From Clavaria fumosa (Eukaryota > Basidiomycota > Agaricomycetes > Agaricales > Clavariaceae): a stretch of 64,000 nt of DNA. The notes beneath the pieces were generated by a model. That model had not been told where the DNA came from. It worked only from the letters and a program-made list of their open reading frames with translations, and searched no databases. The DNA lies in assembly GCA_951802425.1 (NCBI GenBank), contig OX637803.1, forward strand, positions 2,232,001-2,296,000, written 5' to 3'. A program made the position numbers and the translations under genes. This document shows, in pieces, positions 1-13,145 of this stretch (positions are counted from its first letter, which is position 1; every line of letters starts with the position of its first letter).

Positions 1-3000
1 GCATCAAATCTCGACCTTAGAGAGCCAGTTCACGCACTTCCTGTGGGAGGACAGATGACGCAGCACTGTCAGCATCAAATCTCGACCTCAGACAATAAGT
101 TCACGCACGAACTGTGGGAGGACAGATGACACAGCACTGTCAGCATCAAATCTCGACCTCAGACAATAAGTTCACGCACGAACTGTGGGAGGACAGATGA
201 CGCAGCACTGTCAGCATCAAATCTCGACCTTAGAGAGCCAGTTCACGCACTTCCTGTGGGAGGACAGATGACGCAGCACTGTCAGCATCTCATCTTGACC
301 TCAGACAATAAGTTCACGCACGAACTGTGGGAGGACAGATGACGCAGCACTGTCAGCATCTCATCTTGACCTCAGACAATAAGTTCACGCACGAACTGTG
401 GGAGGACAGATGACGCAGCACTGTCAGCATCAAATCTCGACCTTAGAGAGCCAGTTCACGCACGAACTGTGGGAGGACAGATGACGCAGCACTGTCAGCA
501 TCAAATCTCGACCTTAGAGAGCCAGTTCATGCACTTCCTGTGGGAGGACAGATGATGCAGCACTGTCAGCATCAAATCTCGACCTTAGAGAGCCAGTTCA
601 CGCACGAACTGTGGGAGGACAGATGACGCAGCACTGTCAGCATCAAATCTCGACCTTAGAGAGCCAGTTCACGCACTTCCTGTGGGAGGACAGATGACGC
701 AGCACTGTCAGCATCAAATCTCGACCTCAGACAATAAGTTCACGCACGAACTGTGGGAGGACAGATGACGCAGCACTGTCAGCATCAAATCTCGACCTTA
801 GAGAGCCAGTTCACGCACGAACTGTGGGAGGACAGATGACGCAGCACTGTCAGCATCAAATCTCGACCTCAGACAATAAGTTCACGCACGAACTGTGGGA
901 GGACAGATGACGCAGCACTGTCAGCATCTCATCTTGACCTCAGACAATAAGTTCACGCACGAACTGTGGGAGGACAGATGACGCAGCACTGTCAGCATCA
1001 AATCTCGACCTTAGAGAGCCAGTTCACGCACTTCCTGTGGGAGGACAGATGACGCAGCACTGTCAGCATCAAATCTCGACCTCAGACAATAGGTTCACGC
1101 ACGAACTGTGGGAGGACAGATGACGCAGCACTGTCAGCATCAAATCTCGACCTCAGACAATAGGTTCACGCACGAACTGTGGGAGGACAGATGACGCAGC
1201 ACTGTCAGCATCAAATCTCGACCTCAGACAATAAGTTCACGCACGAACTGTGGGAGGACAGATGACACAGCACTGTCAGCATCAAATCTCGACCTCAGAC
1301 AATAAGTTCACGCACTCTCTGTGGGAGGACAGATGATGCAGCACTGTCAGCATCAAATCTCGACCTCAGACAATAAGTTCACACACTCTCTGTGGGAGGA
1401 CAGATGACGCAGCACTGTCAGCATCAAATCTCGACCTTAGAGAGCCAGTTCATGCACGAACTGTGGGAGGACAGATGACGCAGCACTGTCAGCATCAAAT
1501 CTCGACCTTAGAGAGCCAGTTCACGCACTTCCTGTGGGAGGACAGATGACGCAGCACTGTCAGCATCAAATCTCGACCTCAGACAATAAGTTCACGCACG
1601 AACTGTGGGAGGACAGATGACGCAGCACTGTCAGCATCAAATCTCGACCTTAGAGAGCCAGTTCACGCACGAACTGTGGGAGGACAGATGACGCAGCACT
1701 GTCAGCATCAAATCTCGACCTTAGAGAGCCAGTTCATGCACTTCCTGTGGGAGGACAGATGACACAGCACTGTCAGCATCAAATCTCGACCTCAGACAAT
1801 AAGTTCACGCACGAACTGTGGGAGGACAGATGACGCAGCACTGTCAGCATCAAATCTCGACCTTAGAGAGCCAGTTCACGCACTTCCTGTGGGAGGACAG
1901 ATGACGCAGCACTGTCAGCATCAAATCTCGACCTCAGACAATAGGTTCACACACGAACTGTGGGAGGACAGATGACGCAGCACTGTCAGCATCAAATCTC
2001 GACCTCAGACAATAGGTTCACGCACTCTCTGTGGGAGGACAGATGACGCAGCACTGTCAGCATCAAATCTCGACCTCAGACAATAAGTTCACGCACGAAC
2101 TGTGGGAGGACAGATGACGCAGCACTGTCAGCATCAAATCTCGACCTCAGACAATAGGTTCACGCACGAACTGTGGGAGGACAGATGACGCAGCACTGTC
2201 AGCATCAAATCTCGACCTCAGACAATAAATTCACGCACTCTCTGTGGGAGGACAGATGACGCAGCACTGTCAGCATCAAATCTCGACCTTAGAGAGCCAG
2301 TTCACGCACTTCCTGTGGGAGGACAGATGACGCAGCACTGTCAGCATCAAATCTCGACCTCAGACAATAAGTTCACGCACGAACTGTGGGAGGACAGATG
2401 ACGCAGCACTGTCAGCATCAAATCTCGACCTCAGACAATAGGTTCACGCACTCTCTGTGGGAGGACAGATGACGCAGCACTGTCAGCATCAAATCTCGAC
2501 CTCAGACAATAAGTTCACGCACTCTCTGTGGGAGGACAGATGACGCAGCACTGTCAGCATCAAATCTCGACCTTAGAGAGCCAGTTCACGCACTTCCTGT
2601 GGGAGGACAGATGACGCAGCACTGTCAGCATCAAATCTCGACCTCAGACAATAAGTTCACGCACGAACTGTGGGAGGACAGATGACGCAGCACTGTCAGC
2701 ATCTCATCTTGACCTCAGACAATAAGTTCATGCACGAACTGTGGGAGGACAGATGACGCAGCACTGTCAGCATCAAATCTCGACCTCAGACAATAGGTTC
2801 ACGCACTCTCTGTGGGAGGACAGATGACGCAGCACTGTCAGCATCTCATCTTGACCTCAGACAATAAGTTCACGCACGAACTGTGGGAGGACAGATGACG
2901 CAGCACTGTCAGCATCAAATCTCGACCTCAGACAATAAGTTCACGCACTCTCTGTGGGAGGACAGATGACGCAGCACTGTCAGCATCAAATCTCGACCTT

Positions 3001-6000
3001 AGAGAGCCAGTTCACGCACCTCCTGTGGGAGGACAGATGACGCAGCACTGTCAGCATCAAATCTCGACCTCAGACAATAGGTTCACGCACTCTCTGTGGG
3101 AGGACAGATGACGCAGCACTGTCAGCATCAAATCTCAACCTCAGACAATAAGTTCACGCACTCTCTGTGGGAGGACAGATGACGCAGCACTGTCAGCATC
3201 AAATCTCGACCTTAGAGAGCCAGTTCACGCACTTCCTGTGGGAGGACAGATGACGCAGCACTGTCAGCATCAAATCTCGACCTCAGACAATAAGTTCACG
3301 CACGAACTGTGGGAGGACAGATGACGCAGCACTGTCAGCATCTCATCTTGACCTCAGACAATAAGTTCACGCATGAACTGTGGGAGGACAGATGACGCAG
3401 CACTGTCAGCATCAAATCTCGACCTCAGACAATAGGTTCACGCACTCTCTGTGGGAGGACAGATGACGCAGCACTGTCAGCATCTCATCTTGACCTCAGA
3501 CAATAAGTTCACGCACGAACTGTGGGAGGACAGATGACGCAGCACTGTCAGCATCAAATCTCGACCTCAGACAATAAGTTCACGCACTCTCTGTGGGAGG
3601 ACAGATGACGCAGCACTGTCAGCATCAAATCTCGACCTTAGAGAGCCAGTTCACGCACCTCCTGTGGGAGGACAGATGACGCAGCACTGTCAGCATCAAA
3701 TCTCGACCTCAGACAATAGGTTCACGCACTCTCTGTGGGAGGACAGATGACGCAGCACTGTCAGCATCAAATCTCAACCTCAGACAATAAGTTCACGCAC
3801 TCTCTGTGGGAGGACAGATGACGCAGCACTGTCAGCATCAAATCTCGACCTTAGAGAGCCAGTTCACGCACTTCCTGTGGGAGGACAGATGACGCAGCAC
3901 TGTCAGCATCAAATCTCGACCTCAGACAATAAGGTCACGCACGAACTGTGGGAGGACAGATGACACAGCACTGTCAGCATCAAATCTCGACCTCAGACAA
4001 TGAGTTCACGCACGAACTGTGGGAGGACAGATGACACAGCACTGTCAGCATCAAATCTCGACCTCAGACAATAAGTTCACGCACGAACTGTGGGAGGACA
4101 GATGACACAGCACTGTCAGCATCAAATCTCGACCTCAGACAATAAGTTCACGCACGAACTGTGGGAGGACAGATGACGCAGCACTGTCAGCATCAAATCT
4201 CGACCTTAGAGAGCCAGTTCATGCACTTCCTGTGGGAGGACAGATGACGCAGCACTGTCAGCATCTCATCTTGACCTCAGACAATAAGTTCACACACGAA
4301 CTGTGGGAGGACAGATGACGCAGCACTGTCAGCATCAAATCTCGACCTTAGAGAGCCAGTTCACGCACTTCCTGTGGGAGGACAGATGACGCAGCACTGT
4401 CAGCATCTCATCTTGACCTCAGACAATAAGTTCACACACGAACTGTGGGAGGACAGATGACGCAGCACTGTCAGCATCTCATCTTGACCTCAGACAATAA
4501 GTTCACGCACGAACTGTGGGAGGACAGATGACGCAGCACTGTCAGCATCAAATCTCGACCTCAGACAATAAGTTCACGCACTCTCTGTGGGAGGACAGAT
4601 GACGCAGCACTGTCAGCATCAAATCTCGACCTTAGAGAGCCAGTTCACGCACCTCCTGTGGGAGGACAGATGACGCAGCACTGTCAGCATCAAATCTCGA
4701 CCTCAGACAATAGGTTCACGCACTCTCTGTGGGAGGACAGATGACGCAGCACTGTCAGCATCAAATCTCAACCTCAGACAATAAGTTCACGCACTCTCTG
4801 TGGGAGGACAGATGACGCAGCACTGTCAGCATCAAATCTCGACCTTAGAGAGCCAGTTCACGCACTTCCTGTGGGAGGACAGATGACGCAGCACTGTCAG
4901 CATCAAATCTCGACCTCAGACAATAAGTTCACGCACGAACTGTGGGAGGACAGATGACGCAGCACTGTCAGCATCTCATCTTGACCTCAGACAATAAGTT
5001 CACGCATGAACTGTGGGAGGACAGATGACGCAGCACTGTCAGCATCAAATCTCGACCTCAGACAATAGGTTCACGCACTCTCTGTGGGAGGACAGATGAC
5101 GCAGCACTGTCAGCATCTCATCTTGACCTCAGACAATAAGTTCACGCACGAACTGTGGGAGGACAGATGACGCAGCACTGTCAGCATCAAATCTCGACCT
5201 CAGACAATAAGTTCACGCACTCTCTGTGGGAGGACAGATGACGCAGCACTGTCAGCATCAAATCTCGACCTTAGAGAGCCAGTTCACGCACCTCCTGTGG
5301 GAGGACAGATGACGCAGCACTGTCAGCATCAAATCTCGACCTCAGACAATAGGTTCACGCACTCTCTGTGGGAGGACAGATGACGCAGCACTGTCAGCAT
5401 CAAATCTCAACCTCAGACAATAAGTTCACGCACTCTCTGTGGGAGGACAGATGACGCAGCACTGTCAGCATCAAATCTCGACCTTAGAGAGCCAGTTCAC
5501 GCACTTCCTGTGGGAGGACAGATGACGCAGCACTGTCAGCATCAAATCTCGACCTCAGACAATAAGTTCACGCACGAACTGTGGGAGGACAGATGACACA
5601 GCACTGTCAGCATCAAATCTCGACCTCAGACAATGAGTTCACGCACGAACTGTGGGAGGACAGATGACACAGCACTGTCAGCATCAAATCTCGACCTCAG
5701 ACAATAAGTTCACGCACGAACTGTGGGAGGACAGATGACACAGCACTGTCAGCATCAAATCTCGACCTCAGACAATAAGTTCACGCACGAACTGTGGGAG
5801 GACAGATGACGCAGCACTGTCAGCATCAAATCTCGACCTTAGAGAGCCAGTTCACGCACTTCCTGTGGGAGGACAGATGACGCAGCACTGTCAGCATCTC
5901 ATCTTGACCTCAGACAATAAGTTCACACACGAACTGTGGGAGGACAGATGACGCAGCACTGTCAGCATCAAATCTCGACCTTAGAGAGCCAGTTCACGCA

Positions 6001-8493
6001 CTTCCTGTGGGAGGACAGATGACGCAGCACTGTCAGCATCTCATCTTGACCTCAGACAATAAGTTCACACACGAACTGTGGGAGGACAGATGACGCAGCA
6101 CTGTCAGCATCTCATCTTGACCTCAGACAATAAGTTCACGCACGAACTGTGGGAGGACAGATGACGCAGCACTGTCAGCATCAAATCTCGACCTCAGACA
6201 ATAAGTTCACGCACTCTCTGTGGGAGGACAGATGACGCAGCACTGTCAGCATCAAATCTCGACCTTAGAGAGCCAGTTCACGCACCTCCTGTGGGAGGAC
6301 AGATGACGCAGCACTGTCAGCATCAAATCTCGACCTCAGACAATAGGTTCACGCACTCTCTGTGGGAGGACAGATGACGCAGCACTGTCAGCATCAAATC
6401 TCAACCTCAGACAATAAGTTCACGCACTCTCTGTGGGAGGACAGATGACGCAGCACTGTCAGCATCAAATCTCGACCTTAGAGAGCCAGTTCACGCACTT
6501 CCTGTGGGAGGACAGATGACGCAGCACTGTCAGCATCAAATCTCGACCTCAGACAATAAGTTCACGCACGAACTGTGGGAGGACAGATGACGCAGCACTG
6601 TCAGCATCTCATCTTGACCTCAGACAATAAGTTCACGCATGAACTGTGGGAGGACAGATGACGCAGCACTGTCAGCATCAAATCTCGACCTCAGACAATA
6701 GGTTCACGCACTCTCTGTGGGAGGACAGATGACGCAGCACTGTCAGCATCTCATCTTGACCTCAGACAATAAGTTCACGCACGAACTGTGGGAGGACAGA
6801 TGACGCAGCACTGTCAGCATCAAATCTCGACCTCAGACAATAAGTTCACGCACTCTCTGTGGGAGGACAGATGACGCAGCACTGTCAGCATCAAATCTCG
6901 ACCTTAGAGAGCCAGTTCACGCACCTCCTGTGGGAGGACAGATGACGCAGCACTGTCAGCATCAAATCTCGACCTCAGACAATAGGTTCACGCACTCTCT
7001 GTGGGAGGACAGATGACGCAGCACTGTCAGCATCAAATCTCAACCTCAGACAATAAGTTCACGCACTCTCTGTGGGAGGACAGATGACGCAGCACTGTCA
7101 GCATCAAATCTCGACCTTAGAGAGCCAGTTCACGCACTTCCTGTGGGAGGACAGATGACGCAGCACTGTCAGCATCAAATCTCGACCTCAGACAATAAGT
7201 TCACACACGAACTGTGGGAGGACAGATGACACAGCACTGTCAGCATCAAATCTCGACCTCAGACAATGAGTTCACGCACGAACTGTGGGAGGACAGATGA
7301 CACAGCACTGTCAGCATCAAATCTCGACCTCAGACAATAAGTTCACGCACGAACTGTGGGAGGACAGATGACACAGCACTGTCAGCATCAAATCTCGACC
7401 TCAGACAATAAGTTCACGCACGAACTGTGGGAGGACAGATGACGCAGCACTGTCAGCATCAAATCTCGACCTTAGAGAGCCAGTTCACGCACTTCCTGTG
7501 GGAGGACAGATGACGCAGCACTGTCAGCATCTCATCTTGACCTCAGACAATAAGTTCACACACGAACTGTGGGAGGACAGATGACGCAGCACTGTCAGCA
7601 TCAAATCTCGACCTTAGAGAGCCAGTTCACGCACTTCCTGTGGGAGGACAGATGACACAGCACTGTCAGCATCTCATCTTGACCTCAGACAATAAGTTCA
7701 CACACGAACTGTGGGAGGACAGATGACGCAGCACTGTCAGCATCTCATCTTGACCTCAGACAATAAGTTCACGCACGAACTGTGGGAGGACAGATGACGC
7801 AGCACTGTCAGCATCAAATCTCGACCTCAGACAATAAGTTCACGCACGAACTGTGGGAGGACAGATGACACAGCACTGTCAGCATCAAATCTCGACCTCA
7901 GACAATAAGTTCACGCACTCTCTGTGGGAGGACAGATGATGCAGCACTGTCAGCATCAAATCTCGACCTCAGACAATAAGTTCACGCACGAACTGTGGGA
8001 GGACAGATGACGCAGCACTGTCAGCATCAAATCTCGACCTTAGAGAGCCAGTTCACGCACTTCCTGTGGGAGGACAGATGACGCAGCACTGTCAGCATCT
8101 CATCTTGACCTCAGACAATAAGTTCACGCACGAACTGTGGGAGGACAGATGACGCAGCACTGTCAGCATCAAATCTCGACCTCAGACAATAAGTTCACAC
8201 ACTCTCTGTGGGAGGACAGATGACGCAGCACTGTCAGCATCAAATCTCGACCTTAGAGAGCCAGTTCACGCACCTCCTGTGGGAGGACAGATGACACAGC
8301 ACTGTCAGCATCTCATCTTGACCTCAGACAATAAGTTCACGCACGAACTGTGGGAGGACAGATGACGCAGCACTGTCAGCATCAAATCTCGACCTTAGAC
8401 AACCAGTTCACGCACTTCCTGTGGGAGGACAGATGACGCAGCACTGTCAGCATCTAATCCCGACCTCACACGACCAGTTCACGCACCTCCTGT
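1..8493. repeat. 71-bp tandem satellite, 119 full units plus a partial unit
   Basis: A 71-bp unit beginning GCATCAAATCTCGACC and ending CAGCACTGTCA repeats head to tail from base 1, so the array continues beyond the window. The last unit begins at 8450, exactly 119 x 71 bases after base 1, so no net indel has accumulated. Units differ mainly in three cassettes. The first is CAAATCTCGACC or CTCATCTTGACC. The second is TTAGAGAGCCAG or TCAGACAATA(A/G)G. The third is CACTTCCTG, CACGAACTG, CACTCTCTG or CACCTCCTG. The final units (8379-8493) diverge and the array stops abruptly at TGTTGTAC. Because 71 is not a multiple of three, no long reading frame exists. No telomeric TTAGGG run is present. Its role (pericentromeric, subtelomeric or interstitial) cannot be decided from sequence. 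Confidence 0.98.
3280..7830. repeat. Higher-order repeat inside the satellite (23 units = 1633 bp)
   Basis: Rare unit variants recur at exact 1633-bp steps. GCATGAACTG occurs at 3371, 5004 and 6637. TGAGTTCACG occurs at 4001, 5634 and 7267. GCACCTCCTG occurs at 3016, 3655, 4649, 5288, 6282 and 6921, alternating steps of 639 bp (9 units) and 994 bp (14 units). A 23-unit block has therefore been amplified about 2.8 times, with a 9-unit duplication nested inside it. The phase breaks near 7.83 kb, where the expected variant at 7915 is absent. Confidence 0.93.
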
Positions 8494-8511
8494 TGTACAA
8501 ATGCCGCATAG

Positions 8512-11500
8512 TTAATCTATCTTTTCGGCTATCATGTGAATCTCACTCACAAACTTTTGGAAGAACGGACGCCGAAGCGCAATTAGAACATACGAATCCA
8601 AGGCTGAAGCTATACGTACTATTCTCTTCCGGACAAATTTGTCAAACCGCTGATTCAACCTTGGTAGTTTCTCAACTAGCCCATCAAGTTTCTCTCTCTG
8701 AGATATCTCTCCGCACTTGCCTTCGTTCGTGAGCTCCTTCAACCATCTTATTACCCGTCGATGGTTGATAGGATCGTTGATGACCTCCAATAATGAACAA
8801 ATGGCTGTCGTTGCTTGCGTAGGAGAAATGAACACAAGTGCGCGTGCAGCACAGTACTTGATGTGGATAGATTCTGATCCAAGGAACTCGCCTAGCAGCT
8901 CGCCTAACTTTTCTTTATCATCGCTGGAAATCTTATCCTCGATCTCTAGCTCTTGAATCAGTAAACAGATGCCGAAACTGACAATCCAAATACCATTTTG
9001 AGCCAGTACCTCTAATGCTTGCACATACGCACATAGCTCATCGTCATTTTTCTCCTCCCACGACTTTCTAATCGCGCTTTCTACTTGAGGGAGCAGTCTC
9101 AAGATCTCGTTCGGAGCAGCTGAGTGCGATATTAGTGCGATTTGCCTGCAGACAAGCAACCTCACCTTTTGTGACCTTAGAGAAAACATCCAAAGCAAAG
9201 GGGTGCTTCGGAATTGCAGTAAAAAGAGCATCCATAACGTTCTCTAGTGGTAGCGATTTGCATTTGCTGGAACCTTCGATGACTTAGAATTAGCGCAGTC
9301 AGAGGAGTTGGTCATACCATCAAACAATCGACACAGAATTTCCGCGCCGTAGCCACTCCAAATAAACTCCCCGTCTTCGATCCATCTAACAATATACCTT
9401 TGGACTCGTTGCTTGATGTCTTCGATGGCACCTGAACGACGTTATTGGCCTCATTTCTAGTACACGACTTAATACTCACCATCCTTGACCATTGCCATCA
9501 AACCAGCGCATAGCTCCAGACCCTTCAGTTCCAAGATTGGATCAAGGCATCGACCTCTCTGTTCTTCTTCTAGAAGCAACCTTTTCACGGAGTCGATACC
9601 ACGATGTGTCAAATGTATTTACCATTCCCGTAAAGTGCCGCGAATGTGACTATGCCGAATGAACCACATTCCAAGAGTTCACCTAATACCCCCGGACCGC
9701 CCATATTTCCTCGAAGCTGTCCTACATTACCTGAGGAAAGTATTAGAGGCCACAAAAGATCACAAGACTGTAGCAAGGGCATACCGTCCTGCAAAAAAGC
9801 GTACAGCAGCAGCGCCAGTCGTTCATCAGGTTTCGTCCGGATCGCCTGGGCAAGATATTTCACTACTCCGTCGTTTATCATTCCACGCCGCTTTTGTTCT
9901 GATAGGAGCGTCATATCAATGACGATTAAAGGGAAGGCAAACCTACCATCCATTACAAGGTCCTGTACTGTTCCCGACCAGCATTAGCTGCACCGTGGAA
10001 TACAGAACAAGGCAGATATATCTCACCATGGTGTATAAGATAGTCCAATATCTTCTTACCAACTTCCACCCTATTATTCTTATGTCCTACAGCCATCTCA
10101 GCGAATAATGAGAAATCGAGGGTCGCAGTAGCAATCGCCAGTAGTCCTTCGCCTTGAGGAGATAACGATGAGATCGAAGTTACGGAAGTACAATCATACG
10201 TACGAGTTCCAGCCCACAGTGCCAGATGCTTGAGAGACTGGTCGTCCCCTTTATCCTTGACGCGACCCATCAGAATCGTCGCACGCGAATAATCGAACAA
10301 GTCCAATTCCAGGAGATCTTGGGTCTTCGTTGTCCAGCCAAAATCATCTTGCCTGCCTGTGGAAAGGAGGCGAAGCCAGTCCCCCCTTTCCACACCGTCG
10401 GAAAACCTTGCTCTTGGTTCGTAGTCTTGGATGAAAGCAACGGATGCATGAATTTTTTGTCCAGGTTTAATCACTCGGCCTTTCCCCACATGAGGCCACC
10501 TTTGAGAGCGCCCAATCAGTAAAAGCCACAGGAATGAAAATGGCTCGCACCAAACAGTGTGCCGTTTATCAATATACGACAATCGCTTGAAAGGTAGAAG
10601 CTCGAATAGCCACCACACAAAGCCCAACGACTCTCTTGGTTTGCTATCCCTGAGTCCATCCCAATCCCAATCGAAAGTGCCTGTTTTCAACCTGAGCCCG
10701 GCCAGGAGCGCCTCATTCCCCATCCAAAAGACAGGAACGGCAGCATTGTTCAGCTTTTTGTTTGGCTGGTTACCACCCCCGCTGCATATCAAAGAAAGTC
10801 AGACATTCGGGATAAATCCATATTGGGTGAATATACATGTCCGAGTGGCATCCTGCAAACCAGACTTCTTTGACGCGGGGGATCAAAAGAGTATCCTTAT
10901 CTTCTTTCACGCGGGTGTTCAAAAGAGGGTCGTTATCAACCTTTCCCTTGTTGCCACAATCCGATTAGAATGCCGGAGGTGTCGGTGGCACTGAGAATCA
11001 CGACCTCACTTACCGTATTGGCAGCCTGAACGTTAACGTAAGAATCCCCTCCGCAAATATACTCCGGCAAGAACTTGATACGGCGTTCGTCCAGAGCAAG
11101 AGCATGTCGGAAAAAGCATATATACTTGTGGAACTCGTCAGTATAAGGAAGGTTCTTTCCTCGAATAACGCCGATAGAGGAAACAGTATCCCTATTTCGA
11201 AAATAACCAACGGTTCAGAAGCCTTGACTTAAATAGTAATGCTGAGACGCACCAGGCTCCTAGGAAGTGCACCCTGACATCTCTCGAAAAGGTCTCTCTA
11301 AACCGTTCAGCCATCTCCTTAGCATCGTGTTCCCCTTGTTTTTTGAGATCAGCAAATAATTCATATGCACTGGATATGCATTTTCGCATCAAACGAAAGC
11401 GGTTCAACTGATCACTGGGGGCGTACAAAGGGATCTGCTCTTCGTTTCCTGGCAAAATGAGTCCGACCTAGGGCAGGAAATGAGCGATCAGAATATGCCC

Positions 11501-12105
11501 CACGTCATCGTCATACCTTATAGATCATTCCAGCCAACACGCGAGCTTGGAAGGCACCACGTGAAAACCCTTTTAAAGATCAGGTTTAGTCGAGTTTTGA
11601 TGATAACAGCTAACTCTTATACCGAAAAGAAAGATTTTGTCACCAGGAGCGTAATGACCTGATAGCCAACGATAGCCAGCGAGAACAATTTTCTCAAAAT
11701 TCCTGAATTCAGAATCTATTAGTTGGATAGACAATGGGTAGCGATAGTGATACCAGGCAATTGCAAGATCAATCTTGTTACTTAGGATCTGCTTCAAATA
11801 CTTGTAGGATCGCCACGAGGGTCGTGCATAAGTACCGATACCGCTGTTGTAGTATGTGAGTTGATTTCCATCCCGGATAATTCGAGAGTAGAGCTCGACG
11901 ACGTTGGTGTTCTGCAATGGGATGAGTGTGAAGATGAAATGGAATAAGGAATGTAGCAAAGAACATTTTGTCCAAACTGATTTGAAGTGCCGTCGAAACA
12001 AAGAATGAGGTTGCGACCATTTGAGGTGGCTTTACAACGTTCACAAGGCTTTACCGGCTTTACCCTTTGGCTTTGATCAGCACCGTATGACATGCAAATA
12101 TTCAA
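8512..12105 (-). CDS. DUF2235 alpha/beta-hydrolase with ARM/HEAT-like C-terminus, possibly frameshifted
   Basis: This is a multi-exon gene of the fungal DUF2235 family (PF09994, related to the Tle1 phospholipase fold). Reading from 12105 it gives an N-terminal strand with CFDGTSNQFG, then NSGIGTYARPSW, then the nucleophile elbow GFSRGAFQARVLAG in a short exon near 11.55 kb. Next come GLILPGNEEQIP, then DTVSSIGVIRGK and ICFFRHALALDERR (11.2-11.05 kb), EVWFAGCHSD at 10.85 kb, and GGGNQPNKKLN from about 10.8 kb. From 9.95 kb to the stop at 8512 it continues as leucine-rich helical sequence resembling ARM/HEAT repeats. The hydrolase frame ends in TAATG at 9955-9951. One extra base there would restore the frame into the helical part, so this is a frameshift or an undetected splice. 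The substrate is unknown. The 3' end abuts the satellite, so any 3' UTR or poly(A) site must lie in repeat DNA. Confidence 0.82.
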
Positions 12106-12763
12106 CCAGCATGTTAAACGTACTCGGGCGATGGAGGCGGAGGCGGGACTGGGTTATGGGAGGACATTAGGCGGGTCGATTGCTATCACGACACGGCGGG
12201 AGTCCTGCCGTGCGATGGCCATGGGGGGCTTGATATTTATATCCCAATAGTCGACTTTATGCGCTTGTAACGCGGAAGAGAAAACCCGAATACGGCCAGG
12301 ACCAAGATGGAAAACTATCGTTATCCAACACTGGATGAGGCTAAATGAAACCAAACAGCAATGCTAGCGATCCGCTCAGGGACCGATCACGTACATGTGT
12401 CCCTCGCATCCGAATAAGAATCAAACTTGAAATGGAAACTCCCTTTATCACGGCTATGTGTGCTTGTGTGAGTCGTGTGAGTCGTGTGTGCGGTGCCTAT
12501 CTTGTACTTTACTAAAAGCAACCATGAAACGTAAACCAGCCCGAGGTTATGCACGAGGGATGCCACCGCGCAGGCAGGACATGCGTGGGAACCCGAGTTC
12601 AAACGAACCTGGAGAAATTTTCTGATTGAACTTTGTGTCGGGGTTCGAGCACCATGTCACAGGAGCAAAAGGTATCCTTTAGAAAGCTGGCCTCCCTGCA
12701 CGTTTATTTGCAGCCGCCTTGGCACCATAACCATTTTCCAAAGAGGCGACCAGCTTTTCAGCC
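12106..12763. other. Intergenic stretch
   Basis: This lies upstream of the minus-strand DUF2235 gene and upstream of the small plus-strand gene. Only short, non-homologous open frames are seen. A run of GTGTGAGTCG-type repeats lies near 12.46-12.49 kb. It presumably carries both promoters. Confidence 0.5.
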
Positions 12764-13145
12764 ATGGCCAAGAATGAAGATATCATTGTATGCTGTTACA
12801 AGAAGAAGATGGTCCGAGTCATACTAAAGGCGAAGATCGAGGTGAGTTTTTACTCTTCTCGCTACGCTTGTAGAGCCATTGAAGTTCTATATGCTCAGGA
12901 CGCAAAGACGGAGGCTGTAAAAGGTTTGTTCTACTTGCTCTATGGCCCCTCATCTCACTTTCAAAGCCTTCCTATCAGCATTCAAATACATTGGCGTCGA
13001 AATACCCCCCATCAACGACTTAAATTTCTACGTTGCCATCGGCGAACGATCGGTGTACATCAGCAAAGATGCCTGGTTTCCTAAAACAAACGATCTAGTT
13101 TATCTGGAAAGCAAGTCAAAGTGCCACGAACGGCTACGCCGGTAA
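12764..13145 (+). CDS. Small unrecognised protein, two exons
   Basis: The family is not recognised. ATG at 12764 opens an exon to 12923. A GT-AG intron (12924-12966) joins in frame to an exon ending with TAA at 13145, giving about 112 residues. The protein starts MAKNEDIIVCCYKKK, has a lysine-rich N-terminus and a longer hydrophobic/aromatic C-terminal half (FLSAFKYIGVEIPPIND, then FYVAIGERSVYISKDAW), and lacks a signal peptide or membrane segment. A GTGAGT near 12841 could start another intron, but removing it breaks the frame, so it was kept as coding. It could instead be the 3' remnant of a larger gene. Confidence 0.4.

Noticed and set aside
1..300. Telomere or subtelomere marker at the left edge
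   Set aside because: No TTAGGG-type run is present. The satellite alone does not identify a chromosome end.
1..8493. CRISPR-like array because of regular repeat spacing
   Set aside because: The whole 71-bp unit is repeated, with no unique spacers between short repeats, and the context is a fungal nuclear genome.
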